Source: Dokdonella sp. (lineage in GTDB: Bacteria > Pseudomonadota > Gammaproteobacteria > Xanthomonadales > Rhodanobacteraceae). From it: a stretch of DNA of 64,000 nucleotides. The stretch is taken from the NCBI RefSeq assembly GCF_017744955.1, contig NZ_JAGIAG010000006.1, forward strand, positions 248,001-312,000, in the 5' to 3' direction. Position 1 is the stretch's first letter; each line of letters begins with the position of its first letter. Below are positions 46,886 through 54,104 of the stretch, piece after piece. The notes below the pieces were generated by a model. That model had not been told where the DNA came from and did no database searches. It was given only the letters and a program-made list of their open reading frames with translations. The translations under genes were made by a program, and so were the position numbers.

Positions 46886-47230
46886 TCAACCCGGCGGCCA
46901 ATGCATCGCGCGACCGGCGAGCAGATGCAGATGGATGTGGAAGACGGTCTGGCCGCCGTCGCGATTGCAGTTCATCACGACCCGGTAGCCGTTCTCGGCG
47001 AAGCCCTGCGTCTTGGCCCAGCGCGTCGCGGCGAGCACGACCTTGCCGACGAGCAGCGCATCCGCTTCGGTCAGATCGTTCAAGGTCGCAACCGGCGTCT
47101 TCGGAACGAACAGCACGTGCACGGGCGCCTGCGGATTGATGTCGCGGAAGCCGAGCACGTCGTCGTCCTCGTAGACGATGTCGGCCGGAATCTCGCGGCG
47201 GATGATCTTGTCGAACAGGGTGTCGGGCAT
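46886..47230 (-). CDS. HIT family hydrolase (HinT-like)
   Basis: The 114-residue protein starts MPDTLFDKIIRREIPADIVYEDDDVLGFRDI, the standard HinT/PKCI N-terminus. A longer reading upstream is just translated 7-bp repeats. It ends with the catalytic histidine triad in NRDGGQTVFHIHLHLLAGR. HinT-type enzymes hydrolyse purine nucleoside phosphoramidates. Convergent with tRNA-Arg; its upstream gap contains the inverted GTGATTC repeat cluster. Confidence 0.93.
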   Translation of the reverse strand: MPDTLFDKIIRREIPADIVYEDDDVLGFRDINPQAPVHVLFVPKTPVATLNDLTEADALLVGKVVLAATRWAKTQGFAENGYRVVMNCNRDGGQTVFHIHLHLLAGRAMHWPPG

Positions 47231-47240
47231 GGGAAGGGCC

Positions 47241-47434
47241 GTGATTCGTGATTCGTGATTCGTGATTCGTGATTCGTGATTCGGAGAGGCTCGCAGCTTG
47301 GGGTCAGGCATGCAAGTGTGGCGCGAGTCGGCAGTGGAAGCCTTCATCCCGCTCCGCGGGAACGACGTCACGAGTTTCACTTACTTCCTCCTGCGAACGC
47401 TTTCTCGAATCACGAATCACCAATCACCAATCAC
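47241..47434. repeat. Inverted pair of heptamer repeat arrays (GTGATTC)n / (GAATCAC)n
   Basis: Six GTGATTC units at 47241-47282 face four GAATCAC/CAATCAC units at 47407-47434 across ~124 bp. The inner segment includes a degenerate 'CATCCCGCTCCGCGGGAACGAC' type repeat. The recR stop codon (47431-47433) falls within the second array, so the element abuts recR exactly. Confidence 0.85.
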
Positions 47435-48027
47435 AACTCCTGCCGCCCACCGAACGCATGCGCCAGCGTGCCGCGGTCGATGAACTCCAGCTCACCGCCG
47501 AGCGGTACGCCGTGCGCGAGGCGGCTGGCGCGGACGCCGGCGGCGCGGGCGAGCTGCGACAGCATGTGCGCGGTCGCCTCGCCTTCGACGGTCGGGTTGG
47601 TCGCGACGATCAGTTCCTGCACCTCCCCTTCGGCCAGGCGCGTTGCCAGAAGATCGAGGCCGAGCTGCTTCGGCCCGAGGCCGTCGAGCGGCGACAGGCG
47701 GCCGAGCAGGACGAAGTACTGGCCGCGATAGCCGGTCGCCTGCTCGATCGCGAGCTGGTCGACCGGCGTCTCCACCACGCAGAGCAGACCGCGATCGCGC
47801 GACGGACTGGCGCAGTAGACGCAGACCTCCTCCTCGCTGAAGGTGCGGCAGCGCGAGCAGTTGCCGATGCGCTCGACCGCGAGCGCCAGCCGCTCGGCCA
47901 GCTTGCGTGCGCCGTCGCGATCGCGTTCGAGCACGTGGAAAGCCATGCGTTGCGCCGTCTTCGCGCCGACGCCCGGCAGGCAGCGCAGCGCGTCGATCAG
48001 ATCGGCGAGGAGTGGCGAGGAGGACAT
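47431..48027 (-). CDS. recR: Recombination mediator RecR
   Basis: The 198-residue protein has the helix-hairpin-helix ([21 protein letters not shown]), a four-Cys zinc finger ([18 protein letters not shown]) and a Toprim domain with [15 protein letters not shown] and [18 protein letters not shown]. It loads RecA onto gaps together with RecO and RecF. The start at ATG 48027 fits homologues. Its stop codon is supplied by the first base triplet of a GTGATT repeat unit. Downstream of ebfC in the dnaX-ebfC-recR unit. Confidence 0.94.
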   Translation of the reverse strand: MSSSPLLADLIDALRCLPGVGAKTAQRMAFHVLERDRDGARKLAERLALAVERIGNCSRCRTFSEEEVCVYCASPSRDRGLLCVVETPVDQLAIEQATGYRGQYFVLLGRLSPLDGLGPKQLGLDLLATRLAEGEVQELIVATNPTVEGEATAHMLSQLARAAGVRASRLAHGVPLGGELEFIDRGTLAHAFGGRQEL

Positions 48028-48035
48028 GGAGTTCG

Positions 48036-48120
48036 GTGATTCGTGATTCGTGATTCGTGATTCGAAAATTTCGTCGGACAATGAGGCGATATCGCTCTTG
48101 TTCAACGAATCACCCATCAC
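48036..48120. repeat. Second inverted pair of heptamer repeats between recR and ebfC
   Basis: Four GTGATTC units (48036-48063) and GAATCAC-CCATCAC (48107-48120) are in opposite orientation around 43 bp. It is the same family as the pair at 47241-47434, so both ends of recR carry it. Confidence 0.8.
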
Positions 48121-48126
48121 ACCGCC

Positions 48127-48450
48127 TCAGAACGGCAGCTTGAACCCGGCCGGCAGGTTCATGCCGGCGGTCAGGCCGCCGAGTTTTTCCTGGCTCAGCG
48201 AGGCGATCTTGTTGACCGCGTCGTTGACCGCCGCGGCGACCAGATCCTCGGCCATTTCCGGGTCGTCGGCGAACAGCTTGCGGTCGATCGTCACGCGGCG
48301 CACTTCATGGCGGCCGCTCATGATCACGCTGACGAGACCGCCGCCGGCCTGGCCGGTGACCTCGGCGCGCCCGATTTCCTCCTGCGCGCGCTTCATTTCT
48401 TCCTGCATGCGCTGGGCTTGCTGCATCAAGCCGGCGAGTGGGCCTTTCAT
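48127..48450 (-). CDS. ebfC: YbaB/EbfC nucleoid-associated protein
   Basis: The 107-residue protein starts [40 protein letters not shown], preceded by AGGAGA. The helical N-terminus and the [21 protein letters not shown] strand pattern are diagnostic. It binds DNA as a dimer and influences recombination and gene expression. It lies between dnaX and recR, the order conserved across bacteria. Confidence 0.93.
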   Translation of the reverse strand: MKGPLAGLMQQAQRMQEEMKRAQEEIGRAEVTGQAGGGLVSVIMSGRHEVRRVTIDRKLFADDPEMAEDLVAAAVNDAVNKIASLSQEKLGGLTAGMNLPAGFKLPF

Positions 48451-48464
48451 TCTGGTGTCTCCTG

Positions 48465-48674
48465 TGCGATCCGTCCTGGATCGCCTCGACCTGGGAGGGT
48501 CGCGCGAGCCGAGGAGGATTCGGGCTTCGGACAATCTACTCGCGGCCATCCTTGGCCGCACTGTTCAATCCAATGCGATCCGTCCGGGATCGCCTCGACC
48601 TGGGAGAGTCGCGCGAGCCACGAGGGATCCGAGCTTCGGAAAATCTACCAGCGGCCATCCATGGCCGCACTGTT
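48465..48674. repeat. Two direct copies of a ~109-bp palindromic element (left flank of dnaX)
   Basis: Copies start at 48465 and 48574. Each contains the palindrome GCGATCC-GTCCT-GGATCGC (or a close variant) and, ~70 bp on, GCGGCCA-TCCT-TGGCCGC (or variant). Two inverted copies lie at 50549-50749 on the other side of dnaX. No gene is supported in 48451-48698. Confidence 0.85.
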
Positions 48675-48698
48675 TATCAAGAGCATCCAAGAAAAACT

Positions 48699-50450
48699 TC
48701 AGCCATCGACTGGGCGGACGCTGTCGGCGATGACGCGTGCGCCGAACGTGTCGATCAGCGACTGTACGACCGGGTCGCCGTGCACCGCAGCCACGGCGGC
48801 TTGGCGGCGCTCGCTGTCGGCGCGCTCGCGCTGCTCGGCGGGGCTTTCCGCGCCGTCGCCGCGCTCGAACTTCACCTTGATCGCGCGGCCGAGCGCGGCG
48901 CCGAGGCGCTGTTCCAGGGTACCGACCAGCGGGCCGTCGGCCAGATGTTCGTGCGTCGGCCGGATCGCCAGGCGCACCTGCTTGTCCTCGATCGCGATCA
49001 GGCTGGAATTGCGCGCCAGTTCGCCGACCGGGCCGCGCAGCTCGGCGCGTTCGATGAGTTCGGGCCAGGAACCGGGATTCGAGGGTCGGGAATCGGGAAC
49101 CGGCGCCGCCGCAGCCGGTCGCTCGACGAAACGCTCGGCCGGCTCGGGCTGGAAATCCCGTGGCGCGCGTGCAGCGTGCTCTCCGGCGTTCGGCCCGCCC
49201 GGCATTCGGGTTGCCTGGCGCTCTGCCGCCGCGTCGTTGCGCGCCGGCAGGCTCGGGCTCGTCGGCGCTTCTTTTCGGCTCGCGAAGCCCGCTGGATTCG
49301 CCGCTTCGGCGGTTCGACCTTCGGGCACGCCTCGCGGCTCGCTCCGACTTCCCGCCTCCGCCGTCCGCTTCCCGTCCGCAGGCGCGAACGCCAGCATGCG
49401 CAACAAGGCCATCTCGAAACCGACGCGCGGCGTCGGCGCCAGCGGCAGGTCGCGGCGGCCGGTCACGGCGATCTGATACCAGAGTTGCACGTCCTGCGCG
49501 GCGAGTCCGCCGGCGAGGTCGCGCACGTCGACGCCGTCGTCGCTCGCCGCCTCCGGCACCAGCTGCGCGAGCTGGGTCCGATGCAGCAGCCCGGCGAGTT
49601 CGTCGAGCACCTGGGCGAAATCCGGCGCGAAGCTGGCGATGCGCTCGATCTCGGCGAGCAAGCCGGTACCGTCGCCGGCGGCGATCCGTTCGAGCAGCAC
49701 GCGCACCTTGGCACGCTCGACCGTGCCGAGCATCGCATGCACTTCGTTCGCGTGCAGCGCGCCGCCGCCGTGCGCGATCGCCTGGTCGAGCAGCGACAAC
49801 CCGTCGCGCAGCGAACCGTCGGCCGCGCGCGCGAGCACGTCGATGCCTTCGGCGTCGAACGCGATGCCTTCAGCGCCGAGGATCGAACGCATCTGGCCGA
49901 CGATCTGCTCGGCGGTCAGCCGCTTCAGGTTGAACTTGATGCAGCGCGACAGCACGGTCACCGGCAGCTTCTGCGGATCGGTGGTCGCGAGCAGGAACTT
50001 CACGTGCGGCGGAGGTTCTTCCAGCGTCTTCAGGAGCGCGTTGAACGCGCTCTTGGAGAGCATGTGCACCTCGTCTATCAGGTAGACCTTGTAGCGCCCG
50101 CGCGTCGGCGCGTACTGCGCGTTGTCGATCAGCTCGCGCACGTTGTCGATGCCGGTATTGCTGGCGGCGTCGATCTCGAGCAGGTCGACGAAACGGCCCG
50201 CGTCGATCTCGACGCAGGCGCCGCACTCGCCGCAGGGGTTGGAGGTCGGCCCGTGCTGGCAGTTCAGCGACTTGGCGAAGATGCGCGCGATGGTGGTCTT
50301 GCCGACGCCGCGCGTGCCGGTGAACAGGAAGGCGTGGTGCAGCCGTCCGCTGTCGAGCGCGTGCGCGAGCGCGCGCACGACGTGCTCCTGGCCGACCAGT
50401 TCGGAAAAGCGGCGCGGCCGCCATTTGCGCGCGAGGGCTTGGTAGGACAT
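48699..50450 (-). CDS. dnaX: DNA polymerase III subunit gamma/tau
   Basis: The 583-residue protein starts MSYQALARKWRPRRFSELVGQEHV at ATG 50450. The clamp-loader ATPase has FTGTRGVGKTTIARIFAK (Walker A), a zinc site (CQHGPTSNPCGECGAC), LIDEVHMLSKSAFNALLKTLEEPP (Walker B) and sensor 1 SRCIKF. Domain III and a Pro/Ala/Glu-rich linker follow (~370-470), then a tau-type C-terminus ending VIADSVRPVDG. No A6G slippery sequence for a gamma frameshift was seen. The longer reading upstream to 50699 is translated repeat DNA and is rejected. Confidence 0.95.
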   Translation of the reverse strand: MSYQALARKWRPRRFSELVGQEHVVRALAHALDSGRLHHAFLFTGTRGVGKTTIARIFAKSLNCQHGPTSNPCGECGACVEIDAGRFVDLLEIDAASNTGIDNVRELIDNAQYAPTRGRYKVYLIDEVHMLSKSAFNALLKTLEEPPPHVKFLLATTDPQKLPVTVLSRCIKFNLKRLTAEQIVGQMRSILGAEGIAFDAEGIDVLARAADGSLRDGLSLLDQAIAHGGGALHANEVHAMLGTVERAKVRVLLERIAAGDGTGLLAEIERIASFAPDFAQVLDELAGLLHRTQLAQLVPEAASDDGVDVRDLAGGLAAQDVQLWYQIAVTGRRDLPLAPTPRVGFEMALLRMLAFAPADGKRTAEAGSRSEPRGVPEGRTAEAANPAGFASRKEAPTSPSLPARNDAAAERQATRMPGGPNAGEHAARAPRDFQPEPAERFVERPAAAAPVPDSRPSNPGSWPELIERAELRGPVGELARNSSLIAIEDKQVRLAIRPTHEHLADGPLVGTLEQRLGAALGRAIKVKFERGDGAESPAEQRERADSERRQAAVAAVHGDPVVQSLIDTFGARVIADSVRPVDG

Positions 50451-50548
50451 CGGGATTCCGCGGTTGAAGCGGTGATTGTAGCGAACTCTCCCGCGCAGAC
50501 TCGCGCACTCCCGCGCGGACCGCCACGCCCACGGACGATCGCACGTCG

Positions 50549-50749
50549 AAAAGTGCGGCCAGGACGCCCGCAAGTAGACCCTCGGAAGACGAACAACGGG
50601 CCAGCGATTCAACCTATCCGGACGCAGCGATCCAGGACGGATCGCCCGTGAAAAGTGCGGCCAAGGACGGCCGCGGGTAGACCCTCCGAAGACGATCACC
50701 CAGCCAACGATTCAACCTACCCGGACATAGGCGATCCAGGACGGATCGC
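50549..50749. repeat. Two inverted copies of the ~100-bp palindromic element (right flank of dnaX)
   Basis: Copies span ~50549-50645 and ~50651-50749, each running from AAAAGTGCGGCC to GCGATCC-AGGAC-GGATCGC. They are the reverse complement of the pair at 48465-48674. They fill most of the 308-bp gap between dnaX and the SRP RNA. The remainder (50451-50548) shows no further feature. Confidence 0.85.
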
Positions 50750-50758
50750 AAAAATAAA

Positions 50759-50872
50759 GGGTGGCAGCTCCGCCAGCCACACCCCGGCACCCGAATCACT
50801 CACTACCGTTGCTTCCTTCCGGACCTGGCGGGATTTGCAAGCTATCGTCGCGAGGGGACCGACGGAGCCGCC
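50759..50872 (-). ncRNA. ffs: 4.5S RNA, signal recognition particle RNA
   Basis: The minus strand contains the invariant SRP core GGTCCGGAAGGAAGCA (tetraloop-bearing domain IV). It is flanked by pairing arms, starting GGCGGCTCC and ending GGAGCTGCCACCC, giving ~114 nt of bacterial short type. A T-rich tail (CTTTATTTTTG) follows the 3' end, acting with the terminal helix as a terminator. It lies between tRNA-Ser and dnaX. Confidence 0.94.
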
Positions 50873-50916
50873 GTGAAGCGGCAACACGCATTGCGCGTGG
50901 TGGAACTCTGGGAATC

Positions 50917-51008
50917 TGGCGGAGAGAGCGGGATTCGAACCCGCGAAACGGTTTGACCCGTTTACACACTTTCCAGGCGTGCTCCTTCAACCACTCGGAC
51001 ACCTCTCC
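50917..51008 (-). tRNA. tRNA-Ser (anticodon GGA)
   Basis: The 92-nt class II tRNA has acceptor GGAGAGG with TCTCTCC (one G-U), discriminator G and encoded CCA. The anticodon loop CTGGAAA gives GGA, and the long variable arm (ACGGGTCAAACCGT) is typical of Ser. The T loop is GTTCGAATC. It reads UCC and UCU codons. It lies 44 bp upstream of ffs on the same strand, so both may share a primary transcript. Confidence 0.96.
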
Positions 51009-51014
51009 GGGAAT

Positions 51015-51135
51015 TCCCGCCATCCGGCGGGACTGATCGGCGCTTCCTGCGCCTCGCCCCTCGCTGCACGAGGGATCGTCCTGGGGCGGTCCAAATTCGT
51101 TCCCGACGAATTTGCCGAACCGGCGAACGGTTCGG
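51015..51135. other. Array of four small hairpins upstream of tRNA-Ser
   Basis: Four perfect stem-loops follow one another. TCCCGCC/GGCGGGA is at 51015-51032. CCCTCG/CGAGGG is at 51058-51074. AAATTCGT/ACGAATTT is at 51093-51113. CCGAACCG/CGGTTCGG is at 51115-51135. Loops are 4-5 nt. They lie in the 5' leader of tRNA-Ser if its promoter is the TTGTAT/TATTCT pair near 51170-51205 (tentative). The gap 51009-51351 contains no supported gene. Confidence 0.6.
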
Positions 51136-51273
51136 AGACCTCTCCGCCCGCGACCCGATTTTGCGGGCCGCGCAGAATACTAGCAGGGGATGCCGCATAC
51201 AAGCCGCCGCGCATGGGAATGCCCGCTGCGAGGCCCCGCAGGATCGCGCGACGGCGGGCGCCGCGAAGAAAGG

Positions 51274-51304
51274 ACGGCGCGGCCCGCTTCCGCGGCCGCG
51301 CCGT
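51274..51304 (-). terminator. Likely terminator of the M9 collagenase gene
   Basis: ACGGCGCGGCC and GGCCGCGCCGT form an 11-bp stem with a 9-nt loop, about 50 bp after the collagenase stop. On the minus strand a pyrimidine run (CCTTTCTTC) follows. Confidence 0.5.
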
Positions 51305-51351
51305 GCCTCAGGCACAGGATTTCGCGGGCGGATCGCCGCGATCGAGCCGCT

Positions 51352-53757
51352 TCACTCCCATGCCGCCGAAATCTGCACGCCTTCGAACGACGAGGACTTC
51401 GGCTTCAGCATCAGGTAGTGCCAGCCGGGCGCCGGGTCGGTGACGACCAGCGTCTCCTCGTTGCCCGGCAGCTGCGAGGCGTTGTCGTAGTCCGCGTCGC
51501 CCGGCCAGCCGTCGAACTTCTGGTAGACGTCTACGTCGCCGCTGCCGCCGCTGGTCGTGAACGTCAGGCGGGTCTTGCCAGCAGGCACCAGAATGCTCAA
51601 CCACACGCGGTCCACGTCACGTGGTGCGGAAAGACCGCTGCGCTTGCAGCCGTTGTCGAGCCGCCCGTCGGGCCCCGTGCATTCGGGGATCTCGACCGGC
51701 GGCTCGCCGTCGAACCCGTCGCCGAAGATCTTGTCCTGCGGCGGCTGCACGCCGCCGCAGCTGGACGTGTCGCCGTTGTGGCTGGCGAAACAGACGACCC
51801 AGGCGCGGAACTCCGCGTCGTAGGCCGCATGGATCGGAGTGAGCCAGTCGGCGTAGCCGGGACGGTAGTTGCCTGGGCGCGATACCCCGGTGAACAGGTC
51901 GGTGATGTCGTCGCGGTGCCGCTCGAACAGGAAGCGCACCGCGAGGTATCCCCACTGGTAGGTGCGCGAGAAGTCCGTGCTGTACTCGGTGTCGAACACC
52001 TGCCCGAGCGTGAACCGGTCCGGATTGCCGGCTTCCGTCACCGCGCTGGTGTCGACCAGTTCGCGATAGGAATAGGAGACGAATTCCGCGAAGCCTTCGA
52101 CGAACCACACCGCCGAAGCCGGCGCGGTGAGCGGATAGTCGCGAAAGGCGCCGTGCCAGTTGAAGCGACCGTCGAGGTAGTGGATGTATTCGTGCGTCAG
52201 GTTCCACACGTCGAAGCTCGGACGCAGCCATTCCGCCTCGTAGGCGATGAAGCGCGGCAGGTTGTCCGGATCGGCCGGATCGCCTTCCAGGTAGATGCCG
52301 CCGTTGTCGGTCGAGTTGCCGAAGATCAGGTTCGAGTACAGGACGTAGTCGTCGCTGGAGTGGAAGATCACCATCTCGAGCTTCGCGTTGTGGTCGTCGG
52401 CGACCGGCACCTGACCGGTCTGCGCGAGCGCATGAAAGTACCCCTCCTCGCCGCCGACCGTGCTGCACACGTAGTCGAGCTGCGCGGAAGTGAGCGCCTG
52501 GCTGCGCACGCCCAGCGTGGGACTGCAATCGCGCGCGTTCGCCGCAGGCAGCACGGCCGCCTCGACCGTCTGCCCGAGGTCGCAGGTCTCGAAATAGGCG
52601 CAGTGGCCGGCGTCGTAGTAGTCGGCGACGGAGGCGGTCGTGATGTAGAGGGCGGCGCCCGGACTGGCCGAACCGCTCAACGGGAAGGCATCCAGCACGG
52701 CCTTCACTTTCGGATGCAGGGCGCTGTGGAATGCGTTGTTGCCGGCGGTGTCGGGATACTGCAGGAAGCGTGCGAGCTCGCGGCCGGCGTTGATCATCAT
52801 GTACTCGCGCGCGGTGCCGAGGTCGCCGGCGCGGTTGCGGTCGATGAAGTCCAGCAGCGTGTCGAGCACGCCGCTGCCGGCCGGGCTCTGCACCAGCGCC
52901 TGGAAGTCGGCGTTCTGGTGGCCGCGGAACAGCACGTTGAACGCGTTGTTGGTCGCCGCCTGCATGCGGGACAGGCCGGACATCGCCGGACCGTAGCGGT
53001 CGAGGATGCCGCGCACGGTGTCCAGCTGGTGCGCGTTCTCGCCGGCGCTGTCGATCAGCGTCACGAACTCCAGCAGCACCGCGCCGTGGCCGTCGTCGGC
53101 ATCGGTGAAGTGCGCATTCGCCACGAACGCGTCGAGCGCCGGGCGGATCGCCGCGGTCAGCGCGGCGCCGTAGTCGCCGACGTCCTCGCGATCGTTCCAC
53201 TGCACGTAGTAGCCGGCGCGCAGGAACATGATCAGCTGCAGCATGCCGGCCGAGTTGTCGCCCGGATAGGCGGGCGCGTCCGCCTCGATCGCCTCGGCGA
53301 TCGTGATCATCTTGGCCTCGCCGAAGGTCGCTCCCGCCACCGCTCCGGTCAGGTTGAACAGCGGATATAGGCAGCCCTCGAGAGTCGAGCCGCGCACCGC
53401 GTCGGCGAGCGCCGCTCCGCTCAGTTCGCCGTAGTTCGGACAGGCGATCCGTGCCGTGACGGACGCGATCGCCTGCCGCGTCTCGCGCGACAGCGGCGCG
53501 TCGAGGTCGAAGCGGCCGCCGTCGTAGCGCAGATAGCGGCGATCGTCCTGCCGCGAGATCGGCGCGATGCGGTCGAGCCCGATGCGCCGCGACTGCACGT
53601 GCTCGACGCGCGCATCCGCGACGGGACTGCCGCGCGGCGGCAGCGGATCGCCGGTCGGCGCGCTCGCGGCAGCCGCCGCGCCGATCGCGACGAGCGTGCC
53701 GCACAGGCACAGGACGCCGGCGACGGCGGCATTCAGGACACGCGGGAAAGAGCGCAT
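51352..53757 (-). CDS. Secreted M9 family collagenase-like metalloprotease
   Basis: The 801-residue precursor has a signal peptide (RVLNAAVAGVLCLCGTLVAIGAAAA). An M9 N-terminal region (~residues 90-400) is followed by the catalytic domain with zinc site WNLTHEYIHYLDGRF (~522) and the third ligand in WFVEGFAEFVSY (~550). This is the HEYxH...EGxAE pattern of Vibrio-type collagenases. A linker then carries DKIFGDGFDGEPP (~660), followed by a pre-peptidase C-terminal (PPC) beta-domain (~690-801, RTGSGGDVDVYQKF-like). It would degrade collagen-like proteins outside the cell. The IFxDGFD motif is shared with two other exported proteins here. Divergent from the reprolysin-like gene. Confidence 0.93.
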   Translation of the reverse strand: MRSFPRVLNAAVAGVLCLCGTLVAIGAAAAASAPTGDPLPPRGSPVADARVEHVQSRRIGLDRIAPISRQDDRRYLRYDGGRFDLDAPLSRETRQAIASVTARIACPNYGELSGAALADAVRGSTLEGCLYPLFNLTGAVAGATFGEAKMITIAEAIEADAPAYPGDNSAGMLQLIMFLRAGYYVQWNDREDVGDYGAALTAAIRPALDAFVANAHFTDADDGHGAVLLEFVTLIDSAGENAHQLDTVRGILDRYGPAMSGLSRMQAATNNAFNVLFRGHQNADFQALVQSPAGSGVLDTLLDFIDRNRAGDLGTAREYMMINAGRELARFLQYPDTAGNNAFHSALHPKVKAVLDAFPLSGSASPGAALYITTASVADYYDAGHCAYFETCDLGQTVEAAVLPAANARDCSPTLGVRSQALTSAQLDYVCSTVGGEEGYFHALAQTGQVPVADDHNAKLEMVIFHSSDDYVLYSNLIFGNSTDNGGIYLEGDPADPDNLPRFIAYEAEWLRPSFDVWNLTHEYIHYLDGRFNWHGAFRDYPLTAPASAVWFVEGFAEFVSYSYRELVDTSAVTEAGNPDRFTLGQVFDTEYSTDFSRTYQWGYLAVRFLFERHRDDITDLFTGVSRPGNYRPGYADWLTPIHAAYDAEFRAWVVCFASHNGDTSSCGGVQPPQDKIFGDGFDGEPPVEIPECTGPDGRLDNGCKRSGLSAPRDVDRVWLSILVPAGKTRLTFTTSGGSGDVDVYQKFDGWPGDADYDNASQLPGNEETLVVTDPAPGWHYLMLKPKSSSFEGVQISAAWE

Positions 53758-54104
53758 GGAGGATCCCCCTTCTATGTTCGCGTTCTGGGTAGGCGGATCG
53801 CGCGGAGGTGCCGGTCGTCGCGCCCGATGCGCGAACGAACCGCCCTCCTCGATCCGTCATCGCATGCTAGAGACGGGTTCTCGTGCGGGTCTTGTGCAAT
53901 TTCCCCGCTTGCACTGCGGAATTCGCACCAATGCGCTCGCCACGCTGAGCATGCGCGGCCGATTCGACACCGCTCCGCCCAGCGATGGAGATCGCTCCGT
54001 CCCTCGCGCCTGTCTGCACCGCTGGCGTCGTGCGAAGGTGGGGAGCCCGTCGGCCCCGCTCGCCGGCCGGCGACGTTCGTCATTTAGCAACGGGGAAAAT
54101 TGCA
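53758..54104. other. Divergent intergenic region between two secreted metalloprotease genes
   Basis: These 347 bp hold the promoters of both genes. GCAATTTCCCCG (53896-53907) and CGGGGAAAATTGC (54091-54103) are inverted relatives, the second being the ribosome-binding site of the reprolysin-like gene. No convincing -35/-10 pair or operator was identified. Confidence 0.4.

Noticed and set aside
47231..47380. N-terminal extension of the HIT protein
   Set aside because: It consists mainly of translated GTGATTC repeats (NHESRIT); homologues start at MPDTLF.
48699..50450. Programmed frameshift in dnaX giving a gamma subunit
   Set aside because: No A6G-like slippery heptamer was found.
50451..50699. 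N-terminal extension of DnaX
   Set aside because: It is translated palindromic repeat DNA (RPWPHF-type); DnaX starts at MSYQALARKW.
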